Shown one piece after another: positions 9,101 to 14,779 of a stretch of 15,369 nt of DNA (positions within the stretch are counted from its first letter, which is position 1; the number at the start of each line of letters is the position of its first letter). A program made the translations under genes and the position numbers. Origin of the DNA: Baffinella frigidus (lineage: Eukaryota; Cryptophyceae; Cryptomonadales; Baffinellaceae); NCBI GenBank assembly GCA_026770585.1, contig MU646409.1:472013-487381 (forward strand). Direction: 5' to 3'. The notes below the pieces were generated by a model that saw only the letters and a list, made by a program, of their open reading frames with translations, did not search any database and was not told where the DNA came from.

Positions 9101-10768
9101 CGCTGGCTGCTCCACGAGTCCGTGCCGGCAAGGTTGCCGTCCGATCCCATGAGCCCCTGGCCACCCTCCCCTCCAGGCTCGCCCTTCCGCCCGAGCGGTC
9201 CGAGGTTGCCCATAACGCCAGACACTCCCTCGGGGCCTGCACAGGATACAAGCGCGCCTCAGCTTCCAGCGCCTCACGCGAAACTGCCTCTGCAATTGCA
9301 CACCTCACCTGACTGACCCCCCCTCCAAAAAAACGGTGCTGCACGGTCAATTGCTGGTAGAGTGTGGGGATTGTGGAAAGAGACCTGAGCGTCCGGCGAT
9401 GCCTGAGGCACCTGCTGAGCCGCGCGGACCCTGGCCACCTGGGAGGAGTGGAGCATCGGAGGTCAGGAGATGCATCCAGAGGCAGCCTAGCTTGCATCGG
9501 TGCGGCACAAGCGGCAGGAGCCAAGGGTGTGGGAGGGCTGTACCCATGAGGCCGTTCTCGCCAGCAGCACCGTCCAAGCCGTTGAGGCCCACCATGCCGC
9601 GCGGCCCGGGAGGACCCTGAGGGGGGGAGGGCGGGTGTCAGTCAGGCCTGCGTCGCAACAGTGTCACGTGATCATGCTGCGCACCGGGCGAGGAGGGTAC
9701 GCCGCTTCAATGGATCGAGCACGTTCAGGCGGATGCACAGGCGAGACTCGATTCGGTGTGAACATGGCGGGGGTGGAACCTGGATGACGTGGTAGGGCTG
9801 GTTGATCTCGTCCGTGTCCTTCTGGTTCAGCTGCAGCACCTTGTCCTTGACCGTCGTCACCTGTGAGCACGAACACACTCTCCACCATCACCTTCCAATA
9901 GTCTGTCCACGTCTGTGCGCCGACAACTCCATAGCAAAAAAATGTGCGAGTGAATTGGAATTGGTGTGTGGAGAAATGGCAAGGTCCGCACCTCGGATTC
10001 GACCAGCTCATGCAGGCCCTTGACCTTCACGTCGAGAGCGTCCTGCATCTTCGCCGATTTCTGCCAGATGCATGACACCGAGTTTGTCAGCTCCGCCTCG
10101 ACCGATGCGACCATGTCGTTCCAGAAACGCTTCTGTCTCATCTCTGCTGAGCGCTGTTTCCTGCGTCTTCTTCAGGTGGGCGGTGTGGTGCACGCGGGAG
10201 TGTCTACCCACACTCAATGAGAGTTCCACCTCTGGCAGGTGTGCCCTGGAATATCCGTGCAGTTTCTGTCTCTGTCCCAACCCGCCGCGTCCCCGATCCT
10301 CCCTGCCACTGTGCGATCCTTTCTGTGCCAAGCCTGCCTGGCACAGAAATGTGCCAGCATATCGTCGAGCCCACCCACGCCTGAGGTTGTCCAGCTCCAT
10401 GCTTGCTGCTGCTGAGTTAGCGGATGGACCGTGAGGAGCAGCTTGAGCTTCTTCATGCGCCGCGCGCTCCTGTCCTCCTCCTGATAGAACTTGGTGTCCA
10501 TTGTCGGCGAGGCGTCATGGTCGCTGATGCCGGCCGTGTTGGTCGGCATGTAGGTCATGCCCTCACCATCCCCGACCAGCATCGTCGTCATCGCCTCCCG
10601 GGAGGGCGGCGATGAGACCTGCAGAAGCACGGACGGCTGCCCGCGCTGAGGCATCTGGCCGAGCGCGGCGGCACAGAGGCACACCACAGCCAGGGCAGCG
10701 GGCACGAGCGCGTACTTGCGCCACGCCGGCATGCTGCCCGGCTCTCTCACCGAGTCTGGGGCCGTCAT
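195..10768 (-). CDS. Multi-exon surface protein: TM, collagen, SRCR, crystallin-like, PA14 array (3' partial)
   Basis: I see one continuous gene of at least 28 exons, transcribed leftwards, about 3,726 coding bases and 1,242 residues. Exons share compatible phases with GT donors and CAG acceptors, and no stop interrupts the joined frame. The start is the ATG at 10768, with G at -3; a second in-frame Met is residue 13. In order the protein shows a hydrophobic segment (19-37), a helical spacer (about 95-187), collagen Gly-X-Y (188-265), SRCR (295-381), a Cys linker, a crystallin-like motif (about 478-530) and at least five PA14-like units from about 530 onward. SRCR, collagen and PA14 domains are extracellular recognition or adhesion modules in known families, so a cell-surface or secreted role is inferred. 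The ligand is unknown. The gene leaves the window at the left edge inside PA14 unit 5, so the C-terminus is missing. Least certain are the exon 1/2 join and the 3' end of exon 7. Confidence 0.9.
315..442. repeat. Telomere-like repeat filling intron 27
   Basis: About 332-432 consists of TTAGGGA, TTTGGGA, TTTGGTG and TTTGGGG units with one or two TTAGGG copies. It fills almost the whole intron between exons 28 and 27, leaving only short splice-site flanks. Confidence 0.8.
492..640. repeat. Telomere-like repeat filling intron 26
   Basis: GTAGGGTTGAG, TTTGGGGTCTGGGG, TTTAGGG and then AT-richer units (TTTAGTA, TTTCGTG, TTTAGTG repeated at about 564-620) occupy the intron between exons 27 and 26. 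The last block is a local tandem of roughly seven-base units that has lost most of its Gs. Confidence 0.75.
712..948. repeat. Intron 25 with repeated CGTGTGAGACGTGCC element
   Basis: The 15-base element CGTGTGAGACGTGCC occurs at 732-746 and about 761-775 (period about 29), with weaker relatives (GTAAGACGACACC, GGTGTGAAAGACACC) to about 855. No coding is seen on either strand. Confidence 0.6.
1060..1594. repeat. Intron 24 (535 bp) with a short telomere-like block
   Basis: About 1077-1138 holds TTTAGGG, TTTACGG and TTCAGGG units on the plus strand. At about 1131-1155 the motif flips to C-rich (ACCCTTAACTCTAAAC), forming a head-to-head junction around GGGTTACCC. The rest of the intron (1156-1594) has open frames on both strands but nothing I recognise as coding; it is GC-rich unique-looking sequence. 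Confidence 0.7.
1727..2081. repeat. Intron 23 (355 bp) with an imperfect tandem duplication
   Basis: A 29-base segment at 1771-1799 (CCCCACCCCGACGGTTTCAC...) recurs with four differences at 1809-1837, period 38. Downstream are a G8 run at about 1918 and a G9-10 run near 1995. No exon is supported. Confidence 0.6.
2178..2598. repeat. Intron 22 (421 bp) with GA-rich microsatellite
   Basis: About 2187-2337 is imperfect (GA)n on the plus strand with GAGC and GTGT interruptions. In the sense of the minus-strand gene it is a CT tract just upstream of the exon 23 acceptor. The remaining 2338-2598 shows nothing recognisable. Confidence 0.8.
2675..3157. repeat. Intron 21 (483 bp) with CT microsatellite
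   Basis: About 2722-2774 is nearly pure (CT)n on the plus strand, with a shorter copy at about 2786-2800. It is GA-rich in the sense of the minus-strand gene, the opposite of intron 22. A stretch at about 2836-2950 is open on the minus strand but does not fit the domain. Confidence 0.8.
3534..4718 (-). other. PA14 unit 3 (exons 17-20)
   Basis: Exons 17 (4584-4718), 18 (4235-4339), 19 (3834-3977) and 20 (3534-3605) join in phase 0 throughout. The lead strand is M-T-L-R-I-F-S-P-D-A-Q-S-L, the core F-F-T-Y-S-K-N-G-A-L-L-Y-V-D and V-A-D-N-D-G-N-H, the end E-F-F-Y-K-G-P-D-T-A-E. The first Asp of the usual S-x-D-G core is Asn here (S-K-N-G), so if this position binds a metal ion in other units, this one may differ. 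The intron between exons 17 and 18 (4340-4583) holds two small two-copy repeats. Confidence 0.92.
4340..4583. repeat. Intron 17 with two small tandem duplications
   Basis: GCACACCTCTTGATTA and GCACACCTCTTGCTTA are adjacent at about 4348-4379. They are followed by AACGCAGGCTGCCTTTC and AACGCAGGCTGTCTTTC at about 4379-4420. Each pair differs by one base. Confidence 0.75.
4888..5566 (-). other. PA14 unit 2 (exons 15-16)
   Basis: Exon 15 (5156-5566, 411 bp) is the longest in the array and holds almost a whole PA14 unit: lead strand F-S-V-R-V-F-Q-S-P-R-S-L-F-S-I-P-D-L-D, then G-G-T-Y-N-F-C-T-C-S-A-D-G-S-R, then V-D-N-N-D-G-T-H, then G-E-Y-P-I-T-V-E-G-Y. Exon 16 (4888-4947) supplies the last strand V-L-Y-S-G-P-D-T-G-G-A. 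The introns that split the lead strand in units 1, 4 and 5 are absent here. Donor GTGAGT of exon 15 is near-perfect. Confidence 0.92.
5778..5844. repeat. Four-copy imperfect repeat next to the exon 14 donor
   Basis: A 14-base core (ACGGTAAGACAGTC and variants) lies at 5778-5791, 5797-5810, 5815-5828 and 5831-5844, spaced 16-19 bp. It lies in intron 14 (5567-5848), starting four bases inside the exon 14 donor. Confidence 0.85.
6059..6118. repeat. Perfect 30-bp tandem duplication in intron 13
   Basis: Two identical 30-base copies (6059-6088 and 6089-6118) begin AGGGCTCACCTTGAATATTA. The segment is AT-richer than its surroundings. In the sense of the minus-strand gene each copy contains CAAGGTGAGC, a strong donor-like site. 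The rest of intron 13 (5981-6396) holds nothing else recognisable. Confidence 0.95.
7299..7352. repeat. Two-copy repeat in intron 10
   Basis: CCTCTGTCAAAACGCGCCCTG and CCTCTGTCAAAATGCGCCCTG lie 32 bp apart, differing at one base, between exons 11 and 10 (intron 7285-7489). Confidence 0.85.
7490..7674 (-). other. Exon 10: beta/gamma-crystallin-like motif and lead into PA14 unit 1
   Basis: The first two thirds read as a Greek-key-like motif: L-S-L-T-M-F-S-G-N-Y-F-S-G-N-S, then G-P-A-D-V-P-C-L, then G-W-N-N-R-A-R-S-L-K-I. The pattern of an aromatic residue, N-[YF]-x-G-x-S and a terminal W-N-[DN]-[RK]-x-x-S-[LI]-[KR]-[VI] is typical of beta/gamma-crystallin-like modules, often Ca-binding; this call is from pattern only. 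The exon ends K-A-T-Q-W-T-M-Q and leads into PA14 unit 1. Translating straight on reaches a stop at about 7462-7464, but a donor at 7489 (GTTCGA) in phase 2 restores the frame and creates M-F-S, matching the start of unit 3. Confidence 0.7.
7948..8455 (-). other. Exons 8-9: Cys-containing linker of unknown family
   Basis: Exon 8 (8313-8455) and exon 9 (7948-8032) join in phase 2 through a Trp codon to give about 76 residues with seven Cys, including C-Y-K-P-K-A-C-D, S-T-C-D-Y-G-G-N-N-Q-D and G-T-C-D-E-D-T-E-V-C. I do not recognise the family. The many acidic and Asn residues and paired Cys suggest a small disulphide-stabilised extracellular module. Donors GTAAGC and GTGAGA are strong. The intron between them (8033-8312) carries a CT run at 8213-8234. 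Confidence 0.8.
8213..8234. repeat. Short CT microsatellite in intron 8
   Basis: A run of about 20 bases, mainly CT on the plus strand, lies in the intron between exons 9 and 8. Confidence 0.8.
8587..8907 (-). other. Exon 7: SRCR domain
   Basis: A full scavenger-receptor cysteine-rich domain of about 87 residues sits in a single exon. Visible hallmarks are L-E-V-N-Y-D-G-E-W-G-T-V-C-D, then V-V-C-N-S-L-G-F, G-P-I-W, V-Q-C-A-G-K-E-S, D-C-P, G-C-S-H-Q-N-D-V-G-I-C. The spacing and order of Cys match the family, near group A with extra Cys at the domain start (D-C-R), in K-T-C-G-G and at the end (I-C-C). SRCR domains bind proteins or polyanions outside the cell in animals and algae. The exon's 3' end is uncertain: donors at 8586 (used here) and 8625 both keep phase 0 into exon 8, so 13 residues (V-L-K-R-K to F-H-T) may or may not be coding. 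Confidence 0.93.
9043..9616 (-). other. Exons 4-6: collagen-like Gly-X-Y domain
   Basis: Exon 4 (9544-9616), exon 5 (9385-9438) and exon 6 (9043-9236) join to 26 uninterrupted Gly-X-Y triplets (model residues 188-265), beginning G-P-P-G-P-R and ending G-S-D-G-N-L. Triplet register survives both splice joins, each of which splits a Gly codon after its first base; this strongly supports the exon model. Exon 5 is exactly 54 bp (six triplets). A Lys-Gly-Glu motif (G-R-K-G-E-P), known to stabilise collagen helices by inter-chain salt bridges, lies in exon 6. The rest of exon 6 is a short Cys-containing linker to the SRCR domain, with a strong donor (GTAAGT). Trimer formation is inferred. Confidence 0.93.
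9780..10132 (-). other. Exons 2-3: helical spacer, possible coiled coil
   Basis: Exon 2 (9992-10132) and exon 3 (9780-9860) encode about 74 residues rich in Lys, Glu, Asp, Val, Leu and Gln, with hydrophobic residues spaced in a helical pattern (for example V-K-G-L-H-E-L-V-E-S-E, then V-K-D-K-V-L-Q-L-N-Q-K). No Gly or Pro breaks the central part. Placed between the membrane segment and the collagen run, this resembles the trimerising coiled-coil spacer of class A scavenger receptors; that role is inferred. The start of exon 2 could also be 10141, after a different AG in the same phase. Confidence 0.75.
10430..10768 (-). other. Exon 1: N-terminal tail and membrane segment or signal peptide
   Basis: This exon encodes about 113 residues from the ATG at 10768. 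A short N-terminal tail ending W-R-K is followed by a 19-residue hydrophobic run (19-37: Y-A-L-V-P to A-A-L-G) and then a polar Ser/Thr/Met-rich stretch ending in a basic cluster (R-R-M-K-K-L-K). Starting at Met13 instead would give a classic signal peptide with possible cleavage after A-L-G. Starting at Met1 favours a type II signal anchor, as in class A scavenger receptors. The sequence alone does not choose between these. The proposed donor at 10429 (GTCCAT) is weak but keeps phase 0 into exon 2; the following 297 bp (10133-10429) show no convincing coding. Confidence 0.75.
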
Positions 10769-10997
10769 GGCGAGATCCAAGGGCGGAACACCTCGGTGGT
10801 CCTCCCCCCCTCTCTTCAGATGACGCCTCTTGGGAAGTAGACTAAACTGATAAGTTGCAAAAGGTGCATGATGAACATTTGCCAAAGGTGTTGACTTTTG
10901 TTTGCGTACCCTTGGAGGCGCCCTCTGTCTTCGGTTCCTCGTTGGCTCTCCCCCCCCTCCGTCGGCCCTCCCGCGCGCTCCACGTTGATCACTTGCG
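10769..10997. promoter_or_regulatory. Short divergent intergenic region, probable shared promoter
   Basis: The start codons of the two head-to-head genes are 229 bp apart, so promoters and both 5' leaders must fit here unless upstream non-coding exons exist. The left half is AT-richer (about 10835-10900); the right half has C-rich pyrimidine runs (about 10940-10960). I see no clear TATA box or initiator on either strand. Shared regulation is inferred from spacing only. Confidence 0.5.
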
Positions 10998-13900
10998 ATG
11001 GCGGCCGCAGGCGCCGGCTCTCCGCACCCGGACTTTCTGTGCAGCCCCCGAACCCGCCCCTACCTTTTTTTTCTCGTCTTTGACCAGACTTGACAGAGAT
11101 CCTGGCCGCGGCGTTGAGGGTGGGAGGGCGAGCGGCAGGGCTTCCTGATGACACGACTGCTGAATTTGGCTCGGTTGGTGAACGCATATGTGTCAACAGG
11201 GGGGCGGGCGCCAAGGCTGGATTGGAGATCTGGCGGATCGAGAACAAAGTCCCGGTCAGGGTGGACGAAACCCAGGTAATTTTCCCACCTTTAGAAGGGG
11301 CCCGTGCATGCCCATCTCACTGGTTTTCCGCATCCTATGTGCCACCCTGGTGTTTTCTCTTTACCCAACGCAGTTTGCTATCTCTGATGCGCGTGGGAAG
11401 GCACCTCCGGAAATAGGACTGAAATTCGCGCCCGCGCGCTGCTGGATTGCATGCTTCCCGGGTGAGAGGGGCAGACGGTGTCTAGCTAGAGGAACACGAC
11501 GAATGATGGGGAATGTGGCGTGGCAGTATGGCAAGTTCTACTCGGGGGACTCCTATATCTGTCTCAAGACAAAAGAGAAGAGCACGAAGCTGGAGTGGGA
11601 TATCCATTTCTGGATCGGCGAGGAGTCGTCAACCGACGAAATGGGTCAGTAACAGAATACGCACCCCTCCATTACCTGTTTTCAATCCGCCAGATGTCCA
11701 CCCCATTTACGTGAACAGCAGAACAGCGTTTCCATCGCGAGTGGCTTTTTGTGGTTGCCGAAGGAGGTGTGTGCACCTTGCAGGAATCGCGGCGTACAAG
11801 ACAGTGGAGCTGGATGACTCCCTCGGAGGCGGGCCTGTCCAGTACCGCGAAACGCAGGTGCCCCACATCGTGTAGCCCTTCTGGTGGATCCTTGGGCCTT
11901 AGCTACCCAGGATCCCAGCTCGCTGGTCATCTTCCATAGCTACCCAGGATCCCAGCTCGCTGGTCATGTTCAAATGCACGGGGTGCGTGCCGTATTCTTC
12001 CCCGTGCCAGCACCTCGGTGTGAGGCGCAGGCACCAGGGGGGATCCATGAGTGCTACCGTGTCCTCGCAGCGTCTTGGATCCTGGACCAGTTACGCGCAC
12101 GGACCATCCGGGCTCAACAGCGGGCGGGCTAGGCATTCGTGGAGTAGTGCGCAGCCTGGCAGCGCGGCGCTGACTTCGAGCATGTTGGCAGGAGCGGGAG
12201 TCGGACGCGTTCCTCGCGCTCTTCAAGTGATCCCCGCCCCGTGCCCCCCTCTCCTGCCGCTCTGCTCCGCTCTCCTCTGCTGGTTGCTCTGAGCTTCCCC
12301 GCCCAGCGTCAGCGCGCCGCAGACCTCTTGAGATGAGCTTGTCTGGACCACGCTGCCCTGGCTTGCTGCGCCGCAGCGGACTCTCGCCGTTACCTCTGTA
12401 TTACTCTCCAGCCTAGAGATGAGTGAGCTGACTGGGGCTTGCCCGTGCGGGCAGGAAAGGGGTGACGTACCTCACCGGGGGGGTGGATAGCGGGTTCGTG
12501 CACGTGGACCGTGACTCGTTCCAAACGCGCCTTCTACACCTCAAGGGCCGGTGCAACCCCCCCCCCGTCTCGGTGAGATGGCGGCAGGTGACACTTCGCC
12601 CCGCCCACGCAGCAGCTCCCTCTGGCAGATCCGTGCCCCTCACTTTGGTTCTTGACCATCACCATCGGTGACACCGTGGTGTCGCCACCACTCATGCTCG
12701 GATCCATCTTCTCTCTCATCCGCAGACGTGCCTCCCTGCGCACACTTGGATTCCTAGGGGGAGGCAGTTTCTTATGTGCGAGATATCCCTGTAGCTTAGC
12801 TACACAGCCCCAACGAGGGGGGGGGGCTCAAAATTCACCACGCGAAAACCGTCCACCTAAGAGGGAGAGGGCGTGTGGGCAGTGCCTTGGTCGGAGTTTC
12901 CCATACCTACCCCCCTACCCGCACTAAGTTGGTGTGTGTGTGTGTGCGGAGACGCTGGACCTGAGGTGACACGGCGCATGGGCCTTCTCCCAGGCGGCGC
13001 GTGCGAGTGCGGCAGGTCGAGGCAAAGTCCTCCTCGCTCAACTCTGGAGACGTCTTCGTCCTCGACTGCGGCAGAACCCTCTACCAGTGGAATGGTTCGG
13101 CCGCCAATAAGTCGGAGAGAGCTAAGGTGAAGCCCATCCTCGCTTCGTGACAGAAAAGTCCCCAAGGGCCGGGGTGGTGCCTGCCGCTGTGCTGGTTGAA
13201 ACCAGAGCACCTGGATAGGTGAGTTGTTGGGTGAATGGTTGCGGAGGAGTTGATATCGTGGGGGCTCTCTCTGAAGCCTCTCTTGCTCTCGCTCGCTCCC
13301 TCTCTCTCTCTCTCGATGTCGCTCTCTCTCTCTCGCTCTCTCTCTCGCTCTCTCGCTCTCTCTCTCGCTCTCTCGCTCTCTCTCTCGCTCTCTCGCTCTC
13401 TCTCTCGCTCTCTCGCTCTCTCTCTGATCGCGGGGCCCTCGAGTGGTGCAGGGATTGGACGTGGTGCTACGGATTCGGGATGAGGAGCGTTCGGGCCGCG
13501 CTGAGGTACCTACCTGCTCTCTCCCATCCATCCTCTCCTCCATCCTCACGCTCTTTCATCATGCCCAAGCCTTCCGGATTTGTACCACGGGTTGGGGGGG
13601 TCGGAGCCTGGTGCAATTCGAAGATTGCCAAATCTGGGGACACAGAATAGCCGGAGTGACTTTTTCTATTGTCAAGTCCACTAGAAGAAGTTATTGTCTG
13701 ACGCCGTAGATGCGCCAGCCCAAACGATGGAACGGCTTGGGTGCGAAGGGCTGGTGGGCATGTTGGGACCGTTGGATCTCAGGTGCCAGAAGCTTGCATC
13801 CGGGTTGCAGGATCCGCGTCAGGGAAGGTTGGAGCTGCCTGTTCGTTGGCTGTGGGGGCGTGTCACTTAGCCGATCTGATTGTGAAATCTGATTAAGTCC

Positions 13901-14719
13901 AAGAGTCTGAGTTCTGATTTAATCTAAGACGTCGTGTATATGGCAAGGGTGGGGTTTGGTGTCGTCGCGTCAAAGCCAGCGTGTGAGGAAACCTAGTTCC
14001 TTTCTGAGGCACACGTGCTTGAGATTGAATCAGGGGTTCCGTGGGATTGGTGCTAGACCTCACCTTTGCCAGCACACAAACGTCTGGTCGCACCTTGTTC
14101 CACGAAGGGCTAAAGTTGGCAATGCGTGAGGCAGAAGTTGACAAATCGTGAAGTTGACAACGGGGATGGATGGTTGCAGGTGGTGCATGCGGATGAGGGG
14201 TCGGAACCGGACGCCTTCTGGGAAGCGATCGGGGGCAAAGGCAAGGTGTGTGCTGCCAAAACCTCCCCCGCGCGCCGCGTGACCGTGTCACAAAAGCGAT
14301 TTGTGTCACAAGAGCGATGTTCTCGGATGCATCGCTGCTCATGTCGCCATCTTGCAAAGGCCTCGACAAGCTGCCCCTGCCGTGCGACCAATCTCCCCCC
14401 ACCCCCCCTGACCAGATCAAGAGCGCTCAAGAGGCCGGTGGAGACGAGGAATCTGACAAGAAGGTGAGTGTCTCCCCCCCACTCAGAAGACTGCATGGGT
14501 CCAGATTGCCCGGATATCCGAGCAAGTAACGTGACCGATTGCTCACTCGCCCTGCACGGTGCTCAACACTCACCACCAAACTCGCCCTGCACGGTGCTCA
14601 ACACTCACCACCAAACCCTCAACACCAAACCCACGGGGCAGGCGGCGTCGGAAGTGGTGATCTACAAAGTGACGTTCCCGGAGGGCGGAGGGGACCTGAG
14701 CTTCTCGCCGCTTCCCAAG
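10998..14719 (+). CDS. Severin/fragmin-type actin-severing protein, gelsolin family (3' partial)
   Basis: Eleven exons join in frame to exactly 273 codons: 10998-11038, 11200-11275, 11527-11644, 11784-11857, 12192-12226, 12455-12550, 12994-13126, 13452-13505, 14180-14245, 14416-14463, 14642-14719. The ATG at 10998 has G at -3 and +4, and the first join gives [19 protein letters not shown], the classic gelsolin/villin N-terminus. Gelsolin-family proteins sever and cap actin filaments in the cytoplasm under Ca2+ control. Length and order match three-domain severin/fragmin (about 360 residues); about 90 residues of G3 are missing. Every intron is GT-AG with a CAG acceptor. The final donor (14720, GTCTGG) is weak; without splicing the frame adds about 20 unrelated residues and stops at 14780-14782. 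A longer gelsolin or villin continuing beyond the window is possible. Confidence 0.92.
11200..12226 (+). other. Gelsolin domain G1 (exons 2-5)
   Basis: Exon 2 (11200-11275) gives G-L-E-I-W-R-I-E-N and ends D-E-T-Q. Exon 3 (11527-11644) gives [13 protein letters not shown] and [14 protein letters not shown]. Exon 4 (11784-11857) gives [14 protein letters not shown] and V-Q-Y-R-E-T-Q. The 35-bp exon 5 (12192-12226) gives E-S-D-A-F-L-A-L-F and is recognisable only by homology. All are diagnostic G1 motifs; the acidic residues in [10 protein letters not shown] and the E-L-D-D helix form the actin and Ca2+ contact region in the family. Confidence 0.93.
11901..11967. repeat. Direct repeat in severin intron 4
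   Basis: A 30-base segment beginning AGCTACCCAGGATCCCAGCT is repeated exactly at 11901-11930 and 11938-11967 (period 37). It lies in the 334-bp intron 11858-12191; nothing else is recognised there. Confidence 0.95.
12551..12993. other. Severin intron 6 (443 bp), no further gene seen
   Basis: The intron holds a C-run at about 12560-12567, a G-run at about 12819-12828 and a short TG run at 12931-12946. Open frames exist on both strands, but none resembles the G2 sequence expected here, and exon 6 joins exon 7 without a gap in the domain. Confidence 0.7.
13271..13426. repeat. CT minisatellite with 20-bp higher-order unit, severin intron 7
   Basis: From 13335 the pattern GCTCTCTCTCTCGCTCTCTC repeats about 4.6 times, preceded by less regular CT sequence from about 13271. 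It is pyrimidine-rich on the sense strand and ends 25 bases before the exon 8 acceptor at 13451, so it may lengthen the polypyrimidine tract. Confidence 0.9.
13506..14179. other. Severin intron 8 (674 bp), no gene seen
   Basis: The longest intron of the window. Short frames are present on both strands but show no recognisable domain. GAAGTTGACAA-type words recur at about 14131-14160. Exons 8 and 9 join directly in gelsolin homology, so no exon is missing here. Confidence 0.7.
14416..14719 (+). other. G2-G3 linker and first strand of G3 (exons 10-11)
   Basis: Exon 10 (14416-14463) encodes a 16-residue acidic and Lys-rich linker ([11 protein letters not shown]) with a strong donor, GTGAGT. Exon 11 (14642-14719) starts G3 with [13 protein letters not shown] and ends S-P-L-P-K. 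The expected G3 continuation (a D-V-F-[IV]-[IVL]-D-x-G strand) is not found between 14720 and 15369. Confidence 0.85.
14546..14615. repeat. Perfect 35-bp tandem duplication in severin intron 10
   Basis: Two identical 35-base copies (14546-14580, 14581-14615) begin CTCGCCCTGCACGGTGCTCA. They sit just before the exon 11 acceptor and are rich in CACC and CAAA. Confidence 0.95.
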
Positions 14720-14779
14720 GTCTGGTCGCCCCTCTCCCCCGAAATGCGGTGCCCCGCACTCGGTATTCGAAATAGAACC

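Larger units (their letters stand above)
12455..14245 (+). other. Gelsolin domain G2 (exons 6-9)
   Basis: Exon 6 (12455-12550) reads [13 protein letters not shown] and R-L-L-H-L-K-G. Exon 7 (12994-13126) reads [14 protein letters not shown] and L-Y-Q-W-N-G-S. Exon 8 (13452-13505) reads [12 protein letters not shown]. Exon 9 (14180-14245) reads [11 protein letters not shown]. These follow the family order exactly. The 54-bp exon 8 and 66-bp exon 9 are separated by a 674-bp intron (13506-14179) in which I see no further coding. Confidence 0.93.

Noticed and set aside
11090-11199. N-terminal coding sequence of severin continuous with exon 2
   Set aside because: The frame has no ATG before a stop at 11081-11083, while joining 10998-11038 to 11200 gives the expected gelsolin N-terminus.
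12857-13549. A 230-codon minus-strand open frame rich in Arg and Glu
   Set aside because: It is the antisense of the GCTCTC minisatellite and of severin exons 7-8.
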